Shown here piece by piece: positions 45,473 through 55,402 of a stretch of 64,000 bases of DNA. The notes beneath the pieces are model-generated. The model was not told the DNA's origin. It saw only the letters and a program-made list of their open reading frames with translations, and made no database searches. The position numbers were made by a program, and so were the translations under genes. Where the stretch lies: NCBI GenBank assembly GCA_023898405.1, contig CP060221.1:1317501-1381500 (forward strand), in the 5' to 3' direction. Source of the DNA: Myxococcales bacterium. GTDB taxonomy: Bacteria; Myxococcota; UBA727; JABDBI01. Position 1 is the stretch's first letter, and each line of letters opens with the position of its first letter.

Positions 45473-48400
45473 TTAATTCAATCTACCGATATGAAGCAAA
45501 GACTGAGTTCTTCTATCGTGAGCCAAGTTTTTCTTGTCATCCTGGTGCACGATTGATTGGCGTGTTTGCTCTTGATGGTTGAGTGCATCGAGTGTGCCCT
45601 GAATACGATATTTGGTTTGCCTTTTTTTACTGCGAAATAAACGGTTTAACGCGTGTGGTCTCGATTTAAATTTTTCTTGCAGTATCGGAATGCTTTTATC
45701 CTGCAATGAATTTACTTCATTTAAAATATTTTTATAATGCTCCAGCCGTTCTATATAATTTTTGACATATTCTGGATCCATTTGTTTCATTACTTCATCT
45801 TGCTGAAGGGCAGTTATTCTAGTGTTGAGCAATTCTAGTAAGTCATAGTACTCAGAAACCCTTTCAATAATTTCATCTTTCGACATTTGAAAATTAATTT
45901 GATGTGAATGATATTTTATAAACAAATTATCTGCATCATCCTCTATTCTAAGACGCTTCTTTTTAGCAATGGTATAAATATTTTGACGCTCAATGTCGCT
46001 AAATCCCTGCTGTTTTAAATCCAAAAGCCTTAAGAGGTCATTTCTCGCTGAAACCAAAGCAGTACCGTATAAACTTTTATCCTGTCGAATACCGTTTTCG
46101 ATAATTCCTCTATATCGTAAAAGACCTATTTTTTTCGCAAGCGGACTGCTTTCATCGAGTAAATATTTATCGCTTTGTAAAAGTCTTAACTGCCTGTCTA
46201 TGTGACGCAGGTGAATACGAGTTTGCTTGTAAAATTCTTTTATAAGTTTTCTATTTTTTTTGTTATTTTCAGCGTTAAAAATAACTTTATCAAGCTGAGA
46301 GTTACTTTCATGAGAGGAAAAATTGGCGATAAAGGTTCTGACCTGGTTTACTATTTCCATATAACCGCTTTCTGTATGAACAAATAAGTCTTCAGGTTGA
46401 GCTCCTAATAGATGATGTATAGCTGAAAAACCACTATAGCCATCAGCAGTTTCAATAAATTGTTTTATGATAAGACCTTGCTTATCGGGATGTTTGTTTT
46501 TTAGCTCTTTAAGTAGCGTCTCTAAACGGTATTTGTCGATTCCGCTGGCTCGATGAGCTTTTTGGATCAGTTCATCAATTTTTTCTACCTCACTCATGCT
46601 GGATAGAATAAATAAATCTCTCCTACTGAGTTCCCTTTCAATATTAATCAATCGAGGAAATTTTGAATTTTTTTCAACGAAACTGTCTATCTGAGTACTA
46701 AATAATTTATTGATGTGTTCTACTATGCGGTTTTCTTCATTGCCGGTGATTTTTGTATCTTCCAGTTGAGCATGTATTAAGAGGCTGTCAAAATTGGATA
46801 TAGAGGCATTATCCATGTGCTCATCAATGGAATATATTCTTCGGTGTGTAATGTAGAGATCTTTATTGAAGCGTCCGCTAAATCCTTGACCTTCACTTAC
46901 TCTTCCTCCGTAACTGCTTCTTCTTACAGCAATTAATCCGTTGGTGGCTATACTTGTTCCATCGGCTCGCATCACTTCGCGATCCACGCCTTCAAAACTA
47001 ATATTTATTCGGTCTTTATTGGGGCGGGTAATTTTGTCGGCTTTATTGATTATCGAAATTATGGCGGGCACTATTGGTGCATAAAATCCAACCTGAACGC
47101 TGTTAGAGCTGATGTGAGTTTGTTCTAAATAAGTAAGTTCAATGCCTTTTGTTTTCAATGCATTATTTTGTGCTCTAAAATCCATTAATAAATTTTCTGC
47201 TCCACGCTCTTCACTGCTGATTTCCATTTCATAACGATTAGGAAGCTCTCCGTTATGTACCATGTTGAAGTAAGCTTCTTTGGCTTCGGGGTTATTAAAA
47301 TCAAATAAAAAAATTTGTTTTCGTGCCAAAGAGATTCCATGTACAGCTCCGTTGGCAATAACATTCATGACAGAATTAAATAACCCGATTTCAAAGACTC
47401 GTGTTGGCTCAACGCTTACTTGAAACTTGTTGTTTGGTAAACGATTAAGTCCCATTTCGAATTCAGCAGCTAATTCGATGTTACCTCCGATACGAAAAGG
47501 AGCTATTGGTACAAATGCTTCTATGCCGGTAACGAACGCGCCAAAAAGTTTACCTATTTTTTTTTGTACCAGTTCATCTCCTTCTTGAAGTTCGTCAGGA
47601 TTTTCAAAGCCAGGAAATTTGCTATGAGATATTTTTTTACCAAGGATGAGCAAAAGGCCAGCAATGTCGGATTCTGAGAGCATGTTTTGTGCTTGTTCCA
47701 AATCAACATGAGTACGAAATAAATTTTCAATTGTGTGTTCAGTACCTGCACGAAAGGCAATAGAAATTGGTACGTTGGTAGCCCAAAAATTAAAAGCGGC
47801 ACTTGCTGAAATTCCGATGCTTCGGTTGTCTTTTACTTCGATCTTATGTTTATCGCGCAGAGAAGAAAACTTTCCATCAATAGGGTATCGGCCAAGATAA
47901 GCCACTGAGTGTTCTCTTGATATGTTAAAAATAACGTTACCACCTGCTCCAATGCTATTGGCCAGCAGAGTTTGTAGAGCGATTCCCGCCTGTAGATAAT
48001 TTTTCCATCCAGCAATAACACCACCAAAAGATAGAAAAGACACTTGTCCGTTGGACCAAAAAGTTCCTTGTTCAAAATTCATGGTGTAGTTAGCTCCAAA
48101 ACCAAGATAACTATCTGTGTAGTAGACCCACCAATCAAGACTGCGACCTGAAAGAAGATTGTTCATCCAGTTATAGGATCCAGAAAAACTTAAGCCCATT
48201 GGGTTAACAAAGAGTGAGTTAGTGATAGATGAATTGTATGCTGCAAAATAGTGATTTCCCACCAACATAGCTGATAAACTCTGAGGGGTTACGGTGGAAG
48301 AAAATGAATTAAGTGGGTTAACTGCCGCCATGCCTCCGGAAAGACTATAATTAAAAGCAGCAGTTTGAGATCTGAATCTAACAAAAAGCCCTAAATTATT

Positions 48401-49213
48401 TATGAATAAAAAATGTTTTCGTAGCTGATGAATTATTTTTCCATCTAAAATAGCCTTGTTGGCATTCATTTCTAGTTTTTCAAATTCACGTACAAGATGT
48501 TTATCTAACGGAAAATCAATAGTATCAAGCTCATTTGATTTACTATAAGTTTTGTAATTATTTAAGACCATCTCTATGCGATTAAAAAGTGTCAGAGGGT
48601 CTCCGTAGGTTTCACCCGTACTCAATTTTACCAGCATGCCTCTTGTTGATCTGACAGCTCCGTTTTCAACAAGTTTGATTACCTCCCTAGATGTGAGCTG
48701 AGCATTTTGTGCTAGAATAGCTTGGGATTTTTCAACCGAAATTTTATTTTTCTTCCACAAAAATCTTAAAACATTAGCCAAAGATAATTCATCATGGAAT
48801 TTTTTTTTGATGGTGTTCGTAAAATCTATAAATAATTCATTTTTTAATATCGATATGATCTCATCCAATTCAAAAGGACCGCTTAAAAAATGATAGAGCG
48901 TAGTAAAATATTCTTGGCCAAGATTATTTTCTTCATCAATAAATTGATATTTGATTTGCATATGAGAAAAAAGATTATCCATCTGCCCGAATAATTTTTT
49001 TACTCGCTTTATTTCATAATTTACATGTTGTTTCTCTAAACCATTCATTATGGAAGAAAAACTCTTTAAGAATTTTTCGTCCTCTTTGTTGTCGGCTGAA
49101 GATGAGATATTGCGCTTCGGTTCTGAGTTGTGTTGGCCGGTAATAGTTGCGCTGTAAAAATTTAAAAACAAAAAGATTAGACATAAAATGAATGATAATG
49201 GTTGGGAATTCAT
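45473..49213 (-). CDS. large exported protein, unknown (1246 aa)
   Basis: A Sec signal (MNSQPLSFILCLIFLFLNFYSA) starts this protein. Residues ~40-280 are charged and helical. Residues ~285-690 are rich in aromatic and glycine-alternating strands (SYNWMNNLL, LGFGANYTMNFEQGTFWSNGQVSFLSFGG, IGISASAAFNFWATNVPISIAFRAG), suggesting a beta-barrel or similar outer-membrane part. Residues ~850-1246 are strongly helical with coiled-coil character and a basic end. I recognise no known domain. The stop lies just after the + strand fragment at 45437. It looks like a surface or outer-membrane protein with a large periplasmic or external helical part. Confidence 0.75.
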   Translation of the reverse strand: MNSQPLSFILCLIFLFLNFYSATITGQHNSEPKRNISSSADNKEDEKFLKSFSSIMNGLEKQHVNYEIKRVKKLFGQMDNLFSHMQIKYQFIDEENNLGQEYFTTLYHFLSGPFELDEIISILKNELFIDFTNTIKKKFHDELSLANVLRFLWKKNKISVEKSQAILAQNAQLTSREVIKLVENGAVRSTRGMLVKLSTGETYGDPLTLFNRIEMVLNNYKTYSKSNELDTIDFPLDKHLVREFEKLEMNANKAILDGKIIHQLRKHFLFINNLGLFVRFRSQTAAFNYSLSGGMAAVNPLNSFSSTVTPQSLSAMLVGNHYFAAYNSSITNSLFVNPMGLSFSGSYNWMNNLLSGRSLDWWVYYTDSYLGFGANYTMNFEQGTFWSNGQVSFLSFGGVIAGWKNYLQAGIALQTLLANSIGAGGNVIFNISREHSVAYLGRYPIDGKFSSLRDKHKIEVKDNRSIGISASAAFNFWATNVPISIAFRAGTEHTIENLFRTHVDLEQAQNMLSESDIAGLLLILGKKISHSKFPGFENPDELQEGDELVQKKIGKLFGAFVTGIEAFVPIAPFRIGGNIELAAEFEMGLNRLPNNKFQVSVEPTRVFEIGLFNSVMNVIANGAVHGISLARKQIFLFDFNNPEAKEAYFNMVHNGELPNRYEMEISSEERGAENLLMDFRAQNNALKTKGIELTYLEQTHISSNSVQVGFYAPIVPAIISIINKADKITRPNKDRINISFEGVDREVMRADGTSIATNGLIAVRRSSYGGRVSEGQGFSGRFNKDLYITHRRIYSIDEHMDNASISNFDSLLIHAQLEDTKITGNEENRIVEHINKLFSTQIDSFVEKNSKFPRLINIERELSRRDLFILSSMSEVEKIDELIQKAHRASGIDKYRLETLLKELKNKHPDKQGLIIKQFIETADGYSGFSAIHHLLGAQPEDLFVHTESGYMEIVNQVRTFIANFSSHESNSQLDKVIFNAENNKKNRKLIKEFYKQTRIHLRHIDRQLRLLQSDKYLLDESSPLAKKIGLLRYRGIIENGIRQDKSLYGTALVSARNDLLRLLDLKQQGFSDIERQNIYTIAKKKRLRIEDDADNLFIKYHSHQINFQMSKDEIIERVSEYYDLLELLNTRITALQQDEVMKQMDPEYVKNYIERLEHYKNILNEVNSLQDKSIPILQEKFKSRPHALNRLFRSKKRQTKYRIQGTLDALNHQEQTRQSIVHQDDKKNLAHDRRTQSLLHIGRLN

Positions 49214-49397
49214 CTTATCTCCTCAAAATAGAATTATTTTTAGGATGAGAATGGTCGAGAACCCCAGATAGAATCTTACTCTCAGTAAATTTTGCTCTCG
49301 TAATTGATATCGGCTTATATGGCACTTGAGTGCTAAAAAATATTTTTTAAAAAAGCGTTGTGCCAATAAAAAGCTCGGTTAATTTCAGAGGTTGGTA

Positions 49398-50906
49398 TTA
49401 TGAGCTTATCCCGGCAATATTTTTTAATTTTCTCATGTCTAAATGTGAGCGGAAATGATGAGCAAGCTTGTGATAGTTATCGCGCTCACTGCTCTGGTTT
49501 GGTTGAGATGTAATTTCAGACCAGTTGATTTTTTTATTGGTAAGCGATTGTAAAAATGAAAATCTAAAATGCGGTAAATCAAATAAGCCGTGCACATAAC
49601 AACCCCAGACTTTGTTGTCATCGCTCATAGCCCCATCTTCTCGATTAATGACGATGCTATTTTGAGAAATTATCTTTATAAAAGAGTGGCACTTTTTTGT
49701 TTTTTTAGTAATTCCGTGGTGAATTTCATAACCTTGGATGATTTGTCTTGTGTTAAGACATTCTCCCTCAATGCGATGTAATTGTTTATTTTTATCTAGA
49801 GTCGTTTCAATTGGCAGGAGTGATAATCCTAATGTCTCGCCAGCACTTGACTCAATAGCATTGGGATCGTGAATTTTTTCTCCCAGCATCTGATAACCAC
49901 CACAAATACCCCCAATACTACCACCTTTTTTTCTAAATCTCAGTATTTCAGCGCTCCATCCTGAGTGGTGGAGCCAGTTAAGGTCTGAACGAACATTTTT
50001 GCTGCCGGGAATAAGGAGCAGATCATAACCCGAAAGATTGCGAGGTTTTCTGAGAAAGTGCAGGCAGGAAAGTTGTGAAATGTTGAGAGGAAAAAAATCG
50101 GTGAAATTGGAAATATGCGGGAGTAATAATACAGCGATGTTGATCAATTTTTTTTCGAGCGCTTTTTGTGGATCGACAACTGCATCGAGCGGGAGACCAT
50201 CTTCGGAGTCAATATGAATGTCAGAAAAAAATGGAATGACCCCTAACACAGGCAAGTTGGTTTTTTTTTCGATAAAATCAACACCATCTTTAAAAAGTTC
50301 AATATCTCCACGAAATCGATTTATGATAATGCCTTTTACACGAGAGAGATCTTTTTTTCCCAGCAAATCTAAGGTGCCGCAAACTTGAGCAAATACTCCA
50401 CCTCGATCAATGTCAGCAACCAAAATAACATGAGCATTAGCGTGATGAGCAGCTTCAAAATTTGTGAAATCACAAGCACGCAAATTTATTTCAGCGCATG
50501 AGCCTGCTCCTTCAAGAATCACCATATCGAAATGAGAATTTAAATAATCAAGACTAGAAAATGCTTTTTCTTTAAAAAATTTTGTATCAACAAAATAATC
50601 GCGCGCCGATTTATTTTCTAATACTTTTCCATGAACAATAATTTGAGATGTAGTGTTATTCAGTGGCTTAAGCAAAATTGGATTCATATGAACGCTGGGT
50701 TCAATACATGCAGCATGAGCTTGCACAGCTTGTGCTCGAGCAAGCTCCCCCTGATCTAAGGAAACAAATGAATTGTTAGACATATTTTGGGCTTTAAAGG
50801 GAGCGACATTTAATCCCATATCGTGGAAGATGCGACAAAGTGCCGTAGCGCAGAGGCTTTTTCCTACATCAGAAGCAGTACCAAGCACTGCAATATTAAT
50901 GCTCAC
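49398..50906 (-). CDS. cobQ: cobyric acid synthase
   Basis: CobQ amidates four carboxyl side chains of adenosylcobyrinic acid in late vitamin B12 synthesis. The 502-residue protein has the ATP-binding start VLGTASDVGKS, APFKAQNMSNNSF, ILEGAGSCAEINLR and DIDRGGVFA, and a glutamine-amidotransferase domain with the nucleophile Cys in GGICGGYQMLG and His in YVHGLFD. Length is typical. No other cobalamin gene or riboswitch was seen near it, so it may serve cobinamide salvage or belong to a scattered pathway. Confidence 0.95.
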   Translation of the reverse strand: MSINIAVLGTASDVGKSLCATALCRIFHDMGLNVAPFKAQNMSNNSFVSLDQGELARAQAVQAHAACIEPSVHMNPILLKPLNNTTSQIIVHGKVLENKSARDYFVDTKFFKEKAFSSLDYLNSHFDMVILEGAGSCAEINLRACDFTNFEAAHHANAHVILVADIDRGGVFAQVCGTLDLLGKKDLSRVKGIIINRFRGDIELFKDGVDFIEKKTNLPVLGVIPFFSDIHIDSEDGLPLDAVVDPQKALEKKLINIAVLLLPHISNFTDFFPLNISQLSCLHFLRKPRNLSGYDLLLIPGSKNVRSDLNWLHHSGWSAEILRFRKKGGSIGGICGGYQMLGEKIHDPNAIESSAGETLGLSLLPIETTLDKNKQLHRIEGECLNTRQIIQGYEIHHGITKKTKKCHSFIKIISQNSIVINREDGAMSDDNKVWGCYVHGLFDLPHFRFSFLQSLTNKKINWSEITSQPNQSSERDNYHKLAHHFRSHLDMRKLKNIAGISS

Positions 50907-50954
50907 AATTTTCTCCCGAGCTCAAGCTGGATAAAATTTTACTTAAGCTCTAAT

Positions 50955-50982
50955 TAAAAAAGCCGGTACAACAATACCGGCT
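50955..50982 (-). terminator. rho-independent terminator (minus strand)
   Basis: An 8-bp GC-rich stem (AGCCGGTA with TACCGGCT, 6-base loop) is followed by TTTTT on the minus strand, 25 bases after the stop of the gene at 51008. Confidence 0.88.
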
Positions 50983-51007
50983 CACGAAAATTTAAATGTT
51001 GTTGAAA

Positions 51008-51691
51008 TTATGGATTGTAAGACTCGATGCTAGCTCCATTTACCTGAAATGAAACACATCCACTCTCATCGCATTCGCAATTTGAGTATGAAATATTTGC
51101 GGTCATTTCATCTTCATAAAAGCGTCCCCACCAACGCATTTGATTTACTGGTGCAGGAATATCTTTGTGAAAGTTGCCATTGAGCTTATCAAGATCAAGA
51201 CTAAAGTAGATGTCAGCGTACGAACCAGCATTGGGGCAATCTCCTTCGAAGCACCAATCAAGTGTTCCCGAAGAAAGCGTCGTAGCAAAATTATCATCGA
51301 ACGCTTTATCTTCAGAATAGATCTTAAAGTCAACGTCAACTTCTACTCGAGCACTTGGACATACGATACCGATATCAAAAGTATTATCGGAAGTATAAAT
51401 TGGTTCTGAGTGAATATATCTGACGATTGGTGAACGTTGCTTAAGTTCCACATATCCCATGCTTTCGCCTGTTTTATAACCATAGATAAACTTTACGTCA
51501 CGTTTCTGACCGGTGACAGCGAACAGATCGCCTCCGCTGAAGCCTAAAGGTGTTTGCTCACTCCATTCGTAAGTTTCTACCGATTCTTGACAATATGGCC
51601 ATGCCTTCGCAGTTGGAGTCCTCTGTAAGATGTGCGCGTGCAAAGTGGTAGCCATGGCAAGAAGTAAACCAAAAAATTGAATTAACCTCAT
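51008..51691 (-). CDS. exported protein, unknown
   Basis: The 227-residue protein starts with a clear Sec signal (MRLIQFFGLLLAMATTLHA, cut before HILQ). The mature part is strand-rich with an acidic character and pairs of cysteines (WCFEGDCPNAG, NCECDESGC) likely in disulfides. ATG 51691 has a strong TAGGAG site 5 bases upstream, so the longer frame to 51754 is rejected. A good terminator follows, so it is a single-gene unit. No family is recognised. Confidence 0.75.
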   Translation of the reverse strand: MRLIQFFGLLLAMATTLHAHILQRTPTAKAWPYCQESVETYEWSEQTPLGFSGGDLFAVTGQKRDVKFIYGYKTGESMGYVELKQRSPIVRYIHSEPIYTSDNTFDIGIVCPSARVEVDVDFKIYSEDKAFDDNFATTLSSGTLDWCFEGDCPNAGSYADIYFSLDLDKLNGNFHKDIPAPVNQMRWWGRFYEDEMTANISYSNCECDESGCVSFQVNGASIESYNP

Positions 51692-51966
51692 GACAACTCC
51701 TAGAAAGTTATGATGTTGCTTTTTTAGTCGTTTAGTTGGGTCAGCTTTGTTCAAAGACCAAAAAACTGAAACATTTTTAAGTTCTAAAAATTAATTAAAA
51801 CAAAAGAGATTATTTGTCATAATTTTTCTGTATTTTTTATGTGAAAAAATATTTTTATTATCTGTGTGTGTGATTAATTTGCTGTATTTTATTTGCTTGA
51901 ATGTTTTGGGAAGTAAATAGCGAAATTGTGTAAATTGTTTTTATGGTAAAAATTGGAGTCCAATAG
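51692..51966. promoter_or_regulatory. AT-rich divergent promoter region
   Basis: These 275 bases between two divergent exported-protein genes hold no gene. They are very AT-rich with long T and A tracts, as expected for two promoters, but I cannot name single hexamers with confidence. Confidence 0.4.
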
Positions 51967-53502
51967 ATGAAAATAAAAGTGAATCATTATAGTGGTCTTT
52001 GTTGCATATTTTTAATGATTGTGTCTGGTACAGCAAGCTCAGATACTTTTAACTTAGAAGAAAGTTCATTGTTGCGTGAAAGTCTAACGGTAGAAGGAAT
52101 TAGGCATCACCAAAAAGAATTAGAAAAAATTGCATTGAACAATAACGGAAATCGATTTGTTAAAGGCGAAGGATATAAACAATCGCTGGATTATGTTGAA
52201 AATCAATTAAAAATTAGTGGCTATCAGTTAAGCCGCCAAAGTTTTCCTCTTTATTTTAGTGAGAATAATAGTGAACCTCAGTTTGAGCAAAGCAAGCCAG
52301 AAAAATATCCTTTTAAACTCGATGAAGATTTTTCGATTATGAGCCAAAAAGCAACTTTAGAGTTTACAGCCCAAATAGAAGCGGTCGATTTAACAATACC
52401 AAGCCCAAAAGCAAACAGTTCAACATCTGGATGCGAGGTGAGCGATTTTAGTAATTTTACCAAAGGAAATATCGCTCTGATTCAGCGTGGTAGTTGTACT
52501 TTTCAAACAAAAGTGAACAATGCACATGCAGCAGGTGCAGTGGGTGTCATTATTTTTAATGAAGGAAATCCTGGTCGCCTTGATGTTATCTCCAGTAGTA
52601 TTCGAGGTCCTCTTGCTCAATACCCAGTTTTGGGGGCAAGCTTTGCGGTTGGGCAGAAATTGAGCTCTTCCAAATCTCATGGTGCGACCGAAAATTTTGG
52701 TCACATAAAAATTGACGTGATTGAAAAAAGACATATGGTTCAAAATCTTATTGCAGAAACAGCAAAAGGTGATGAAACGAGAGTATTGGTAGTAGGTTCT
52801 CATCTTGATAGCGTCATTCATGGACCAGGTATAAATGATAATGGCAGTGGTAGCGCTACGATACTCTCCATTGCACAAAAATATGCACAGCTTTCAATTG
52901 AACCCAAAAATAAAATTCGTTTTATTTGGTTTGCTGCTGAAGAGCTTGGGCTTTTGGGATCTGAACATTATGTAAGCTCGCTTTCAGCTAATGAAAAAAA
53001 ACATATCTTGGCCATGCTTAACTTTGATATGCTCAACTCTTCCAACTATGCTCGCTTTGTATACAACGGCAGCCGTGCCTCCGAAGGGTCAGGATTTATT
53101 GAGCAAATCTTTTTGGATTATTTTAAGGATATGGGCTTAGTTTCTCACCCAACTTCTTTTGATGGGCGATCTGATTACGGACCTTTTATTCAAGCAGGAA
53201 TTCCTGCTGGAGGATTATTTTCTGGCGCAGAGGGAAGAAAGAGTGCGCGTTTGGCGGAAATCTATGGTGGCATTGCGTATGCACCTTATGATCCTTGCTA
53301 CCACAAAAGTTGCGATGATTTTGCTCACACAGGAGAACTGCCAGAGTATTCCTTGGCCCTCAAATCACTCGATGAACTTTCCGATGCTGCAGCGCATGCA
53401 GTTTTAGCTCTGTCTAAGAGTGATGCCGATATCCGTTCAACGGATCTTGATGGAAAAACAGCCATTGAGTTTGAATACAGAGGAAATTATTTGCTTAGGT
53501 AA
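51967..53502 (+). CDS. exported M28 peptidase with PA domain
   Basis: This zinc aminopeptidase acts outside the cytoplasm. The 511-residue protein has a Sec signal (about 1-25), a PA domain (about 145-240; NIALIQRGSCTFQTKVNNA, AGAVGVIIFN) and an M28 catalytic domain. The metal and catalytic residues are in VVGSHLDS (His), GINDNGSG (Asp), FAAEELGLLGS (two Glu), LNFDML (Asp) and CYHKSCDDFAH (His). It resembles aminopeptidase S/Y. TTGGAG lies 7 bases before the ATG. A single-gene unit. Confidence 0.92.
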   Translation: MKIKVNHYSGLCCIFLMIVSGTASSDTFNLEESSLLRESLTVEGIRHHQKELEKIALNNNGNRFVKGEGYKQSLDYVENQLKISGYQLSRQSFPLYFSENNSEPQFEQSKPEKYPFKLDEDFSIMSQKATLEFTAQIEAVDLTIPSPKANSSTSGCEVSDFSNFTKGNIALIQRGSCTFQTKVNNAHAAGAVGVIIFNEGNPGRLDVISSSIRGPLAQYPVLGASFAVGQKLSSSKSHGATENFGHIKIDVIEKRHMVQNLIAETAKGDETRVLVVGSHLDSVIHGPGINDNGSGSATILSIAQKYAQLSIEPKNKIRFIWFAAEELGLLGSEHYVSSLSANEKKHILAMLNFDMLNSSNYARFVYNGSRASEGSGFIEQIFLDYFKDMGLVSHPTSFDGRSDYGPFIQAGIPAGGLFSGAEGRKSARLAEIYGGIAYAPYDPCYHKSCDDFAHTGELPEYSLALKSLDELSDAAAHAVLALSKSDADIRSTDLDGKTAIEFEYRGNYLLR

Positions 53503-53535
53503 TAATAGCAATCTCATAAATTAACCAACTTTTAA

Positions 53536-54116
53536 TTGTTGAATGCCCGCAGCAAAGCGAGAGCTGGGAAGAAAATAAAGGACCAGTTAATTTCTGGGAT
53601 TGGTATAACTAAAGTCTTATTCAACACATTGCTTTGGGCAAAGAAAAATATTTCGAAAATAATTTTCTTGATTGCTATAGGCTTCATTTTAAATAGTGTT
53701 CAGCTATTTCTTAAGGAGTTAGATTATAATGATATTTTTTTTAGCCACTACGTCCTATTATTGCTATCTACTATAACTATTTCTCAGGTAAGCCTTTCCA
53801 TGGAACATAACTTTGATCCTATCCCGCTAACAAGCAAGCGTCTGGCTCAAGTTGATGAAAATGAGACATTTCATAAACTCGATATCCGTGTGGGCACAGT
53901 GGTTTCAGCTAAAGATGGGCTGGTAGATTTTGGCCAAACGAACCAATACGTACTCAAAAAAAATACCAAGACATGCATGATAATATCCAGATATTAAGAG
54001 CATTTAATCTTTTTGGACTTGAGTACGAAGATAATATTTTGGGTGTAATAGTTGATGGTGTGCGGATACCGCTCACCCTTGAACGTGCAAGACAAAATGG
54101 ACGCTTCTTAAAATAA
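53536..54116 (+). pseudogene. frameshifted remnant with CsaA-like segment
   Basis: The frame 53536-53997 has two hydrophobic segments and then, from Met at 53802, a stretch with FHKLDIRVGTVVSAKDGLVDFG, which resembles the start of the CsaA/tRNA-binding fold. It stops early at 53997. At an A8 run (53956-53963) a one-base change would join it to another frame that continues YQDMHDNIQILRAFNLFGLE and closes with RIPLTLERARQNGRFLK at 54116. I take this as a broken and possibly internally deleted gene. The CsaA link rests on one short motif. Confidence 0.4.
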
Positions 54117-54151
54117 TTTCTCAAAATGCAGAGAGGCTTTTCAGGTCCTCC

Positions 54152-54658
54152 TTAATCGATAAAAATATTAAATGCACCGTAGACGAGAGATTTTAAGGTA
54201 CGCCAACTTTCTCTCGGTAATACCACGCCAGCTGTATAGAGAGAGCGCTTTAACAAATACCAACTGTCACCAGCAATGCTCATCAAAGAAACAGGCTGGT
54301 CTCTGCGTTCGAGATTGCGATAATCATTGTAATAGAAAGTGCTTTGCCAATTTTCAAGTGCGTGAGGTATGGCGCTGCGGTTGCCACTTACACTTCTTGA
54401 GCTGCTAAAAAATAGTTTTATTGAATTTTTTGTCTGGCTAATTTTATTGGCTACTTTTTTATTAATTTTTCTTGTGGCTATGAGCGGAGCCTTAATAATT
54501 TTTGCCCCATGATATTTAGCCTCGCGTTTTAAGATTGCAGCTTTGTTTCGCTCCAAATCATACTCTAAATATTCTCCAATTTCATTGTTGGAGATGTGTT
54601 TTGTTTCAGACCAAGAAGTAACGCAAAAGCAAAAGCTGACTAAGAAAAATACTTTCAT
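54152..54658 (-). CDS. exported protein, unknown
   Basis: The 168-residue protein has a signal peptide (MKVFFLVSFCFCVTSWS, cut near residue 17) and a basic, mostly helical mature part with an aromatic-rich C-terminus (SWYLLKRSLYTAG, ESWRTLKSLVYGAFN). It is not recognised. It is divergent from the next exported protein gene with a 95-bp gap. Confidence 0.6.
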   Translation of the reverse strand: MKVFFLVSFCFCVTSWSETKHISNNEIGEYLEYDLERNKAAILKREAKYHGAKIIKAPLIATRKINKKVANKISQTKNSIKLFFSSSRSVSGNRSAIPHALENWQSTFYYNDYRNLERRDQPVSLMSIAGDSWYLLKRSLYTAGVVLPRESWRTLKSLVYGAFNIFID

Positions 54659-54753
54659 ATTAGTTCTTGTTCTTAAACAATGATTTTGGATGCCAGGAAC
54701 AACTTTTTTTCGCTTTATCCGAAAATACTGGGGTAAATACAGAAGGATGAGCT

Positions 54754-55401
54754 ATGAAGAAAAGTTGTCTTATGCTGTTAGCACTCTTTATCAATCAGCT
54801 GTACGCAGAAAATATTGCTTATCTGGTACAAAAAAAAGAAATTCAGGCAAGGCTTATAACCGGTAGTGAAGGGAAAAGCGATTTTATTGTAGAATCCATA
54901 GATGGTAGTCTTATCGCCCAATTTTCACAAGCTTTGGATGAAGAAACTGAAGGAGTTCGAGCATTCTTATCCGAAGATGAAACTCAAAAGGTGGAGATAT
55001 TTGGGAATGAAGGTGACGAGTTCATATATGCCGCCTGGGAGCACGGACAAGAGCTCGGCATGTTCCTTTTTGATCCATCAGTAAATATATTTCAAGAAAT
55101 GGTAGTCTATGACATGTTTGTGCAAAGAGATATGGATCAGGACGAGAAGGCAAGCTACTCAGTGAATATTACAGCGCTGGGAGATACACAAGCAGCTTAT
55201 TTTGAAAATTGCGTAGGAGAATTTGATAGCACTGCTCCTCAACATCTTTCACTTGTCTGTGAAAATGAAGATGGCAGCTCAGTAGAAATTAAAAGTGAAT
55301 TTGATTCTGAATCAGGTGAGACTATCATGTCCGCAACTTATTTTACTAACAATCCTTATGATCCCGAAGTACACTTTTCGGGGGGCTCAATGATTTCATA
55401 A
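54754..55401 (+). CDS. exported acidic protein, unknown
   Basis: The 215-residue protein has a Sec signal (MKKSCLMLLALFINQLYA, cut before ENIAY) and a strongly acidic, strand-rich mature part with two cysteines (ENCVGEF, LVCEN) that could pair. AAGGATGAGC precedes the ATG. The stop is one base from the stop of the convergent phosphoesterase gene. No family is recognised. Confidence 0.65.
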   Translation: MKKSCLMLLALFINQLYAENIAYLVQKKEIQARLITGSEGKSDFIVESIDGSLIAQFSQALDEETEGVRAFLSEDETQKVEIFGNEGDEFIYAAWEHGQELGMFLFDPSVNIFQEMVVYDMFVQRDMDQDEKASYSVNITALGDTQAAYFENCVGEFDSTAPQHLSLVCENEDGSSVEIKSEFDSESGETIMSATYFTNNPYDPEVHFSGGSMIS

Positions 55402-55402
55402 A

